From NCBI RefSeq assembly GCF_003254575.1, contig NZ_QJUA01000022.1, positions 27,096 through 91,095 on the forward strand: DNA of 64,000 nt, read 5' to 3'. Below are positions 42,775 to 53,800 of this stretch, piece by piece. The notes beneath the pieces were generated by a model. It did not search any database. It saw nothing but the letters and a program-made list of their open reading frames with translations, and was not told the DNA's origin. Every line of letters begins with the position of its first letter. Position 1 is the stretch's first letter. The stretch comes from Mycobacterium kyogaense (GTDB taxonomy: Bacteria; Actinomycetota; Actinomycetes; Mycobacteriales; Mycobacteriaceae). Made by a program: the position numbers and the translations under genes.

Positions 42775-44555
42775 CGATCAGCACGTCGACGACACCACCC
42801 GTGCTGCCCGTCGCCTCGATGAGGCGGACGTGGCGGTGGCTAACCGGCGAAGCGCGCCGCCGCAGAATGGCCAGTGCCACAGCGCTCGTGGTCGGGTTGG
42901 CCGCCGCGGCGGCGGCCACCGTGCCGATCTACCTGCTCGGCTCGCTGGTCGATCGCATCGACGACGGCCGCTCGGCCGGGCTGGTCGGGCTGGCTGTGGT
43001 GATCGGCGTGAGCGCGGTGATCGGCGGGCTCGGCACGGGACTGTCGGCGTTCCTGATCGCCCGTCTCGGTGAGTCCGCGGTCGCGGACCTCCGCGAGGAC
43101 GTACTGCGCCATGCCCTGGATCTGCCGGCGACGACGATCGAGGAGAGCGGCCGCGGCGATCTCCTGTCGCGCGTCGGCGCCGATGTCGCAGCGGTCGCCA
43201 AAGCCGTGTCCCAGGTACTGCCCGACATGCTCAACGCATTCTTCCTCGGCATCGTCACCGTGGTGGGGATGGCGGGCATCGACTGGCGGCTGGGACTCGC
43301 CGGCGCGCTGTGCATCCCGGCCTATGTCGCCGGATTGCTGTGGTACCTGCCCCGATCGGCGCCGCTGTACGCGCGACAGCGCGTCGCGCTCGCCGAACGT
43401 GCGCAGGCCACCGTCGAGTCCATCCAGGGCGCACGCACCATCGACGCCTACGAGGTGCATGCCGAGCACCTGCGCGGCATCGAGAACGCGTCGGCACGGG
43501 CCCGCGACTGTGAGATCACGGTCTTCGGTCTGTTCACCCGGTTCGTCGGCCGGGTCAACCGGGCCGAGTTCATCGGTCTGGCCGCGACCCTGGTCGTCGG
43601 CTTCCTCCTGGTCCGCAGCGGCGCCGTCACGGTCGGACAGACGACCGCCGCGGCGCTGATGTTCCATCGCCTGTTCAACCCGATCGGGATGATGATGTAC
43701 AACTTCGACGAGATCCAGGCCGGCGCCGCGTGCCTCGCCCGTCTCGTCGGCGTGCTCGACCTGCGGCCCGCGCCGACAGACGGACCGCCGCCCCCGACTG
43801 CCGAACCCGCCTCGGCCGACGTCGAGGTGCGCAACGCGTCGTTCCGGTACGGGTCCGGCCCGCTTGTGCTGCAGGATGTTTCGCTCTCCATCCCAGCGGG
43901 CACGCGATGCGCGCTGGTGGGCACCACAGGTGCGGGGAAGAGCACCCTGGCCGCTGTCATCGCAGGGCTGTTCGTGCCGAATCAGGGGCAGACCCTCATC
44001 GGTGGAGTGTGCGTCGCCGACATCGCCGAGGATCGGCTCCGGCACTGGGTGGCCACGGTCACCCAGGAGGTTCACGTGTTCTCGGGCACCGTCGGAGACG
44101 ACCTGCGCCTGGCCGCCCCCCAGGCGTCCCGCGACCACCTTCTCGACGCCCTGGCGCGAGTCGGCGCTCGAGACTGGGTCACCGGTCTCGCCGACGGATT
44201 GGACACCCTGGTCGGAGAACACGGCATCGACCTGACCGCAGCGCAGGCGCAGCATCTGGCGCTCGCGCGATTGGTGCTGGCCGACCCGCGCGTCGTCGTA
44301 CTCGACGAAGCCACCGCCGAAGCCGGCAGCACCGCCGCCGGCGAGCTCGACGCAGCCGCACTGGCCGCCACCGAGGGTCGCACCACCCTCGTTGTCGCGC
44401 ATCGCCTTTCCCAGGCTGCCACCGCCGACCAGATCCTGGTGATGGAGGGCGGACGCATCGTCGAGCGCGGTACCCATGCCGAACTGCTGGACCGTGCCGA
44501 TCTACAGGACGGCCGCTACGCCCGGCTCTGGCGCGCCTGGCGAGCACACAGCTAG
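42771..44555 (+). CDS. ABC exporter subunit 2 with degenerate signature motif (siderophore export)
   Basis: 594 residues, ATG overlapping the previous stop (ATGA). Exporter transmembrane domain, then NBD with intact Walker A VGTTGAGKSTLAAVI (~384), Q-loop VTQEVHVFSG, Walker B VVVLDEATAEAGS with catalytic Glu, and H-loop VVAHRLSQ. The ABC signature is changed to DLTAAQAQHLALARL. Its defects are the exact complement of subunit 1, so the heterodimer has one full ATP site (this Walker A/B plus the partner's LSGGQ) and one degenerate site. Likely exports apo-exochelin. Confidence 0.85.
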   Translation: MTISTSTTPPVLPVASMRRTWRWLTGEARRRRMASATALVVGLAAAAAATVPIYLLGSLVDRIDDGRSAGLVGLAVVIGVSAVIGGLGTGLSAFLIARLGESAVADLREDVLRHALDLPATTIEESGRGDLLSRVGADVAAVAKAVSQVLPDMLNAFFLGIVTVVGMAGIDWRLGLAGALCIPAYVAGLLWYLPRSAPLYARQRVALAERAQATVESIQGARTIDAYEVHAEHLRGIENASARARDCEITVFGLFTRFVGRVNRAEFIGLAATLVVGFLLVRSGAVTVGQTTAAALMFHRLFNPIGMMMYNFDEIQAGAACLARLVGVLDLRPAPTDGPPPPTAEPASADVEVRNASFRYGSGPLVLQDVSLSIPAGTRCALVGTTGAGKSTLAAVIAGLFVPNQGQTLIGGVCVADIAEDRLRHWVATVTQEVHVFSGTVGDDLRLAAPQASRDHLLDALARVGARDWVTGLADGLDTLVGEHGIDLTAAQAQHLALARLVLADPRVVVLDEATAEAGSTAAGELDAAALAATEGRTTLVVAHRLSQAATADQILVMEGGRIVERGTHAELLDRADLQDGRYARLWRAWRAHS

Positions 44556-44597
44556 ACCATCCCGCCCGCATCACCGACACAAGAAGAGGTTCCCCTC

Positions 44598-47500
44598 GTG
44601 ACCGCCGAGTCGCTGGACGTCGTCGATCTGCTCGACCAGTGGAACAACCACTCGACGCCGGATCGGCGCACGACGGTGCCCGCGATACTGACTGCACAGT
44701 GGGGGCGGACCCCCGATGCCATCGCGGTCGTCGACGGTCCCCGGCGATTCACCTACCGCGAGCTCGAAGCCCGCACCGCACAATTGGCGCACAGCCTGCT
44801 CGCTCGCGGCATGGGCGCTGAAGACGTTGTCGCCGTCGGTCTTCCGCGTTCGGCAGAGATGGTGGTCTGCGTGCTCGCCTCGATGGTGGCCGGCACCGCG
44901 TTCGTCCCCGTCGACCCCACGTGGCCGGTGCACCGCCGCCGTCAGGTGCTCGCCGACGCGGGCGTGCGGTGCGCGATCGTCACACCCACCGACGACAGCG
45001 ACTGGGCCGTCGACACCGTCGCGGTCGACCTCGACGACTGGCGCCTGGACACCGAGCCCACCACCGTGCCGGAGGTGACGATTGCGCCCGGCGCGCTCGC
45101 CTACGTGATCTTCACCTCGGGATCGACGGGAACGCCCAAGGGGGCCATGATCCGTCACGAGGCCATCGCCGAACGTCTGCTCTGGCAGCGGGACCACATC
45201 CTGGGCTTCGACCGCGACGACGCCGCCCTGTTCAAAGCACCCTTGTCCTTTGACATCTCGGTCAACGAGATCCTGCTACCGCTGATCAGCGGCGGACGCG
45301 TCGTCGTGGCTGCCCCGGACGCCGAGAAAGATCCGGACTATCTGCTCGACACCATCGCCACCGAGCGCGTCACGTTCGTCTACCTGGTGTCCTCGATGCT
45401 GGACACGCTTCTCGAACTCGACCGGATCGCCATCGCCGACGGCGCTGCCGGCGCGCTGACGTCGCTGCGTCACGTGTGGTGCGGCGGTGAGGTTCTCACC
45501 CCCGGTCTGTTCGCCCGATTCCGGCGCCAGCTCGACACCACGCTCTATCACGGGTACGGACCCGCCGAGGCGACCATCGGGGTCTCCCACGTGATCTATC
45601 GCGACACGGCCGAGCGGATCGCGACCTCGATCGGGCTCCCCAACCCCCACACCCAGCTCTACGTGCTGGACCACGCGTTGCGACCTGTCCCGCCCGGCAT
45701 CGGCGGTGAGCTGTATGCCGCGGGCTTCCTGCTGGGCCGCGGATACGTCAAAGCGCCTGCGATGACCGCGTCACGTTTCATCGCGAACCCGTTCGACGCC
45801 AATGGAACTCGCATGTACCGCACCGGCGACCTGGCCCGGTGGACCGACGACGGCACGCTGGAATTCCTCGGGCGTGCCGACAACCAGGTCAAGATCCGCG
45901 GTCGTCGCATCGAACTCGAGGAGATCGAGGCGCAGCTCGCCGACCATCCCGAGGTCCGGCGGGCCGTCGTCACGGTGCACCGACAGGGCACCGCGGACCG
46001 GCTCATCGGGTACCTTCTCGCCGCGCCAGGTGTGGTCAACGACGCGACATTCCACGACGAGGTCCGCCGCTGGTCGGCGTCCCGGCTCCCCGACTACATG
46101 GTGCCCACCGACTTCGTCGCGCTCGACTCGATTCCGTTGACTGCGAACGGGAAAACCGATCGCGCGGCGTTGCCCGCACCACCGGCACCCCGAGGCGGCC
46201 ATCGGCGGAGGACACCCCGGAACCCGCGCGAGCAGGTGCTGTGCCGAGCGTTCGCCGAGGCCCTGGAGCTCGACGAGGCGGATCTCGGCATCGATGACGA
46301 CTTCTTCGGCCTCGGCGGGGACAGCATCGTCGCGATCCGTGTCGTCGGTCGCGTGCGGGCGCTGGGCTTCTCGCTGCGGCCCCGCGACATGTTCGCCCAC
46401 CGGACGGTCGCCGCACTCGCACCGCTTCTCGTCGACGCCGCACCGGTGCCTGCCGACCAGGAGATGGTCGACCCGACCGGACCGGTGCCCGCGACGCCGA
46501 TCCTGCAGTGGCTCGACGAGGTGGCCGACACCGGCGGGTCCGCAACATCGGGGATGCGCGGGTTCTACCAGGGCATGTCCTTGGTCACCCCGCCCGACCT
46601 CGACGAGCCCACGCTCCGACAGCTCGTCGACGCGGTGGTGGCCCGGCACCCCGTGCTGTGGGCCTCCACACCGGGGCCCGCTGCGCAGCTGCACATTCCC
46701 GCCGCGCCGCCGCGCACTCCGTTCCTGATCTCGCCTCTGTCCGAGGGTGTTCCGGCGATGCGCGACCGCCTGGTCGCGCTTCTCGACCCCGCGGCCGGGA
46801 TCATGGTGGCCGTCGGGTGGCTGACCGGCGGCACCGCGACGGGACGGCTCGTCGTCGTCGCCCACCACGTCGTCGTCGACGGGATCTCGCTGCGCGTCCT
46901 GGCCGACGACTTCTCCGAAGGCTACCGGCAACTGTCCTGTGGGGCCGGGCTCGCCCTCGCGCCCACCCGCTCCGCGTTCCGTTCCTGGGCGACGCAGCTC
47001 GCCGACGCCGCCGGGCACGGGGCGTTCGACGACGATCGCGCGTACTGGCGTGATGTTGCCATGACCGAAACATGCCGTCTCGCCGCCTCTCTCGATCCGC
47101 ACCGCGACACCGTGGCCACCCAGTCCAGCCTCACGGTCGCGCTGTCGGCCGCCGCCACCGACGCGGTGCTGTCCGCGGTGCCCGAGCGCATCCACGGCCA
47201 TGTCAACGACGCGCTGGTGGCCGCGCTGTACCTCGCGCTGCGGGAGTGGCTCGCCGCCCGCGGAGTCACCGACAGCGAGGCGCTGACGATCGAGATGGAA
47301 GGGCACGGCCGCGAGACCGGCTGGGTCGCCGACGGTGACCTTTCCACCATCGTCGACCTCTCCGACATCGTGGGCTGGTTCACCACGCTGTACCCGGTGT
47401 TGCTGCGCGACAACGGGATCGATTGGCGCGAAGCGCTGGCCGGCGGCCCCGATCTCGGTGCGGTCGTACGCTCGATCAAAGATCAACTGCGCACCGTGCC

Positions 47501-47875
47501 CTCGCACGGCCTCAGTTACGGGGTGCTACGCCATCTCCGGGGTGACACCGAGCTCGCTGTCGCGCCGCAGGTGCTGTTCAACTATCTCGGTCGCTTCGAC
47601 GCGACAGACCGGCCGTGGGCATTCGACGGGGTGCTGGAAGGCCGCGACCCCGCGATGCCGCTGCCGCGGCTGCTCGAGATCAACGCCGAAGCGGCCGACA
47701 CCGGGGACGGACCGGTGCTGCGGGCCACGTTCAGCTGGCCGGGCAACCTCCTGCCCACCGCCGACGTGGCTGCTCTGGCCGCCCGGTGGATCAGCCTGCT
47801 GGAGCTGATCGCCGACAGCGATGACGTTCGCGGACACAGCGTTTCCGACTTCGACCGGGTCTCGTTGAGCGACGG
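44598..47875 (+). other. NRPS module 1: A(formyl-hydroxyornithine)-T-E
   Basis: A domain ~44660-46190, carrier ~46200-46440, epimerase ~46490-47860. Binding-pocket residues read D-I-N (LSFDISVNEIL), Y (FVYLVSS), W-G (HVWCGGEVL), G (YHGYGPAE), I-G (ATIGVSH): DINYWGGIG plus Lys, the code known for formyl-hydroxyornithine in coelichelin/exochelin systems. E-domain motifs are AHHVVVDGISL, EMEGHGRETG, YGVLRHL and LFNYLGRF. The module starts the chain and gives a D-residue; it needs the FxbA product. Confidence 0.85.
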
Positions 47876-50800
47876 CGACGTCGTCGACGTGGAGCAGCGC
47901 TATCCCGGTCTCCACGAGGTGCTGCCGTTGACCCCCGTCCAGCAGGGCATCTACTTCCATTCGACGTTCCGCCGACACGCCGACCCCTACATCGTGCAGC
48001 AGATCGTCGACATCCACGGTCCGCTCGACGTCGAGCGCTTCCAGCGGGCCACCGACATGGTCACCGCACGCCATCTCGCGCTGACCGCCGCATTCGTCAC
48101 CGTGGCCGACGGCACGCCCGTCGCAGTCCACGCGCCCGCCCCCGCGCCGGATTTCCGCGTGATCGACGCTGGAGACGGCGCAGACGCCGAGGCTGTCGTC
48201 GAGCGCTGCGCGGCCGACGACCGGCGTCGCGGCTTCGATCTGACTCGCCCTCCGCTGAGTCGGTACACGCTGGTGCGCCGCGACGGAGAACGGACCACGA
48301 TGGTGCAGACCGTGCACCACCTCGTGGCCGACGGCTGGTCGGTGCCCGTGGTGCTGCAGGACCTTCTGACCGCCTACACCGTGGGCGAATTCGAAGAGCC
48401 AGCGGTGTCTTTCGGCGATTTCCTCGAGTGGCTGGGCACACGCGACACCGTCGCCGACCGTGCCGTGTGGGCGCCGGTTCTGGCTGGCATCGACGCACCG
48501 ACCCGACTCGCAGCGGTCGACGGCGCCGGGGTCGATGGCGCTGGGGTCGATGGCAGAGCGGGATTCGGCCGCCGGGAACGAAGGCTCGCCGATCGCGGGG
48601 CCGTGGCGGCCGCAGCCGCGGCTGCCGGCGTCACTGTCAGCACGTTGCTGCACACGGCGTGGGCACTGGCCGTCGGGCGGCTCACCGGGCGCACCGACGT
48701 CACGTTCGGCTCGGTGGTGTCGGGCCGCGACGGCGAGGTGCACGGCATCGAGCAGATGGTGGGGCTGCTGGTCAACACCGTGACCGTGCGGGTCCCCTGG
48801 TCACCCGACGAGCCGGCACGGACAGTCGCCGCCCGACTCGGCCGGCGCGAAGCGGATCTGCTCGGCCACCATCATCTGCCTCTGCCCGAGGCGCATCGCA
48901 TCGCCGGCCTCGACGAGCTGTTCGACACCCTCGTCGTCATCGAGAACCTGGGTCCTGCGAACGTTTCCGCCGGGGATCTCCGCTTCGGCGACATCCGGGT
49001 CGTGGAAGCCCCGCACTACGCGCTGACCGTCATGGTCACCGTGCGCGACGAGCTGTCGCTGACGATCACGAACGCACGCAACCACGTCTCCGACGCCTTC
49101 GCCGACACCGTGGCAGGCGTGTTCGCCGACGTGCTGTCGGCGCTGGCAACCGATCTCGATGTGCTCTGTGCCCGCATCCCGATCGCCGATTCCGCCGACC
49201 CGCGACCCGGATTCGACGCCGGCACCCTCACGGAGATCCTCGAGGCCGCCGCCCATACGCATCGCACGGACATCGCGGTACGCGCCGGACACGAGGCGGT
49301 GACGTTCGGTGCGCTGCGCGAGCGTGCCGGCGCCATCGCCGCACAGCTGCTCGATGCAGGCGTGCAGCGGGGTGACGTGGTGGCGCTGGCGATGTCGCGA
49401 TCCACTGACCTGGTCGCGAGCCTGTGGGCGATCACGCTCACCGGCGCGGCGTACCTTCCCGTCGACCTCGGCTACCCCGCAGCGCGAATCGCCTTCATGC
49501 TCGGCCACGCCCGACCCCGCGTCGCGCTGGTCGACGCCGCAGGCCGCACAGTCGTCCAGCCCGCGCTGCCCGAGCAGACCGCGCTGGTCGAGGTCGGCGC
49601 CGCGACCGACCGCGACGTCACGCCCGTGCCGGTCGGCCCGGACGACGCCGTGTCGGTGCTGTACACCTCGGGCTCCACCGGGGAACCCAAGGCGGTCATC
49701 GGCACCCACGGGGCGCTGGCCAACCGGCTGCGGTGGGCACTGACCGCCTGGCCGGCGGGCCGCCGGCTGGCCAAGAGCTCGCTGTCGTTCATCGACGGCA
49801 CCACCGAGCTGCTCGCCGGATTGGCGGCCGGCGCGTGCACCGTGCTCGCCGACGACCGCGCCAGCCGCGACGGGCGAGCCCTGGCTGACCTGATCGCCGA
49901 CCACGGCGTCGACCAGGTGCTCGCTGTTCCGTCTCTGGCGGCCGCCCTGGCCGACGAGTACCGCGACGACGTCGCCACGGTGCGCCGCTGGATCGTCAGC
50001 GGTGCGCCGCTGACCCCGGCTGACCTGGCCACGCTGCGCGAGCGCGGTGCGGCGGTCGTGAACTCCTATGGCAGCTCCGAGGTGACCGGTGACGTCCTCG
50101 CCGGGCCACAGCAAGACACCACAGTCACTCTCGGTGCGCCCGTCCCCGGCGCCCACGTCCGGATCCTCGATCGGCACCTGGGTGAGCTGCCCACCGCAGC
50201 GATCGGCGAGATCTACGTCAGTGGACCGCAATTGGCCCGCGGCTACCTGGACAGGCCGGCACAGACCGCGGCTCGGTTCGTCGCCGCGCCGGGTGGTGCA
50301 CGGATGTACCGCACCGGCGACCTGGGTGCCTGGCAGTCCGACGGCACCGTGGTGTTCGCCGGTCGCACGGACGACCAGCTGACGGTCAACGGCCATCGGG
50401 TCGAACCCGGCGAGATCGAGACCGCACTGATCCGACAGCCCGGCGTGGTCGACGCGGCGGTCGTCGGCTTCGACGCCACCCTGGCCGCAGTGGTCGTGGT
50501 GGACCCCGCGGAGCCGGCGGACCCAGCGGACTCGGGAGATGCGGGAGCGCCGAGCCCCGAGGACCTGCGCGGGGCGCTGCGCCGTGAGCTGCCCGCCCAC
50601 CTGGTGCCGGCGACGATCACCATCACACCGTCGATCCCGTTGCTGCCCAACGGTAAACGTGACACCGCGGCGATCCGGGCAGCGGTGGCGCCATCGCGGA
50701 CGGTCGCGCAGGCCGCCGCAGGCGACCATCGGCAGCAGGTGATCGTCGAGACGATCGCCGCCGTCCTCGGCGCCGAGCCGGGTCAGATCGGAGCGGACAC

Positions 50801-53800
50801 CGACTTCTTCGCCACAGGCGGCGACAGCATCGCCGCGATCCGGCTGACGAGCAGACTCGCCCGCCGGGGCTTGTCGGTCACCACCGAGGACGTGTTCCGC
50901 GGGCGGACCGCCATCGGGATCGCCGCGCTGGCCGGCGACGACCCGACGGTCCAGCAGGAGTCGGTGTCCCAGTTCGGGACGGTGCGGCTGTCGCCGGCGA
51001 CGCTGCAGCGGCTGACCACCGCAGAGGCGCTCGACGACATCTGGGGACTCTCACCGCTCCAACACGGCGTCTACTACCAGTGCACGCTCGGCGACGCCCC
51101 CACGACCACCTACATCGCCCAGAACGTGTTCACGGTCGACGGTCGCGTCGACGCCGCGGCGATGCAGGCCGCGTTCACCGCGCTGCTCGCTCGCCACCCC
51201 CAGTTGCGTGCCGGGTTCCGCAGTGTCGAGCACGCCGAGCCCCACCCGGCCGCCGACGCCAGCGCGGTCGTCCAGGTGGTGCTCACCGCACCGCCGTCGT
51301 CGATCACGGTGCTGGACTTCTCCGATCGTCCCGCGGACGAGGCCGCCGCGGCGCTACAGGCCGTCGTCGACGACGACCGGACCACACCCTTCGATCTCGC
51401 TGCGCCGCCGCTGCTGCGGCTCACCGTGGTCCGGCTCCCCGAGGGCCGCGACCGGATGCTGCTCACCTACCACTTCCTGCTGTTCGACGGATGGTCACGC
51501 GAGTTTGTTCTGCGAGAGCTGTTCGCGCTCTACGCCTCTGGCGGCCAGCAGGGTGCGCTCGTGCCGCGGCCGGGCGTGGTCACCGACTACCTGCGCTGGA
51601 TCGAACGCACCGGCGAGGCCGACGCGCTCGCCGCCTGGACCGACCTGCTCGCCGGGCTCGACGGACCCACCTCGGCGAGCGGACACCGGCCCACCGAGGC
51701 GCCCGTCGACACCGAACCCGGCCGCATCGTCGTCGCGGTCGACGAGCCGACCACCGCACGCCTCGGCGATACCGCCGCGGCGCTCGGGGTCACCCTCAAC
51801 GCTGTCGTCACGACGGCGGTGTCCGTCGTGACCGGGCTGTATGCCGGCACCACCGACACCGTCGTCGGCATCACGGTGGCGGGACGCCCGGGTGAGCTCG
51901 CCGGGATCGACGAGACGATCGGGCTGTTCCTCAACACCGTGCCGGTCCGGGTCGACCTGCCACCGGCGACGTCACTGGCCAACGTGGTCGGCGCTGTCGC
52001 GCAGCAGCGGCTGGCGATGATGCCCCACGACCACCTCGGGCTGGGGCAGATCCAGCGTGCCGCAGGCCAATCCGGTGCCGCCCTGTTCGATTCGCTGGTC
52101 GTGCTGCAGAACTTCCTGGGCGAGGGCACTTTCGCCGATCTGGACGCCGCGCACGGCATCGTCGACGTCGACTACCACGACACCACCCATTTCCCGCTGA
52201 CCTGGGTGCTCACGCCGGGGCGTCGCCTGACCGTCAAACTCGAGCATCGCGTGGTCGGCGACGAGCGCGCCCAGGAGATGGTGACCTGTCTGCTGGCGGT
52301 GTTGCAGACTCTCGCGGACTCACCGGCCACCGTGCTCGGCGCAGTACCGGTGACGACCGCACCGCCGCACCATGACGAGCCGCGGGACGTCGAACCGGTC
52401 ACGATCGCCGAACTGCTGACGCAGCAGGCCAACCGTCGCCCCGACGACGTCGCGCTCGTCTTCGGCAACGTCGAGCTGACCTACCGCGCGTTCGACGAGA
52501 GAGTCAATCAGCTGGCGCGTGTGCTGCGCCGGCATGGTGCCAGCACCGAAACCTTTGTCGCGCTGGCGCTTCCGCGGTCGATCGACATGGTTGTCGCGTT
52601 GTTCGCGGTGCTGCGCGCAGGCGCGGCGTATCTGCCACTGGAACTCGACCTGCCGCTGAGCAGGCTGCGCACCATCATCAGCGACGCCCGGCCCACCCTG
52701 CTGCTCACCACCTCGTCCCAGTACGAGCTGGCAGAGTGCGGTCGCGAGCACGGCGCCGACGTCATCGTCGTCGACGCCGAGACATTCGGTGACGAGCTCG
52801 CCGCCACCGCCACGGACCCGCTGACCAGTGCCGAACTGGGCGACTTCGCCGCCGGCGCCGACCGTTTGCAGCATCCGGCCTACCTGATCTACACGTCGGG
52901 GTCCACCGGCACCCCCAAGGGCGTGATCACCGGGTACGCGGGCCTGACGAACATGTACTTCAACCATCGTGAGGCGATCTTCGCCCCGACCGTTCGCCGC
53001 GCCGGCAGGGACCGGCTCGACGTCGCCCACACCGTCTCGTTCTCCTTCGACATGTCGTGGGAGGAGCTGTTCTGGCTCGTCGACGGGCACCGGGTGCACA
53101 TCTGCGACGAGGATCTGCGCCGCGATGCGCCCGCACTGGTCGCCTACTGCCGCGACCACGCCGTGGACGTCGTCAATGTCACGCCCACCTACGCCCACCA
53201 CCTGTTCGATGCCGGGCTGCTCGACACGCGCGCCCCGGCACTGGTGCTGCTCGGCGGCGAGGCCGTCAGCGAGCATGTCTGGTCGGCACTGCGCGACCAC
53301 CCCGCCACAGCGGGTTACAACCTCTACGGTCCGACCGAGTACACCATCAACACCCTGGGCGGCGGAACCGACGAGAGCACGACCCCGACTGTCGGCAGGC
53401 CGATCTGGAACACCCGGGCCTATGTCCTGGACCGGGCGCTGCGGCCGGTTCCCGACGGCACTGTCGGCGAGCTCTACATCGCGGGAACCGGTTTGGCGCG
53501 TGGCTATCACCGTCGCCCGGCGCTGACGTCTGCCACGATGCCGGCCGACCCGTTCGTCCCCGGTGGGCGGATGTACCGCACCGGCGACCTGGTGCGACGC
53601 CGTCCCGACAGCGGACTGCTCGATTATCTGGGCCGCGCCGACGACCAGGTGAAGATCCGCGGTTACCGCATCGAACCGGGTGAGATCGAGGCCGCATTGG
53701 CCGCACTGCCGGATGTCAGCCGGTGCGCGGTCGTGGTCCGTACCCTCGCCGGTGATCCGCCGGTGAAGTCACTGGCGGCGTACGTGATTCCGACCTCTGC

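Noticed and set aside
45771..47507. Long minus-strand open frames opposite the NRPS (several of 200-640 codons)
   Set aside because: All lie antisense to recognisable A, E, C and T domain motifs in the plus strand and lack family motifs or ribosome-binding sites.
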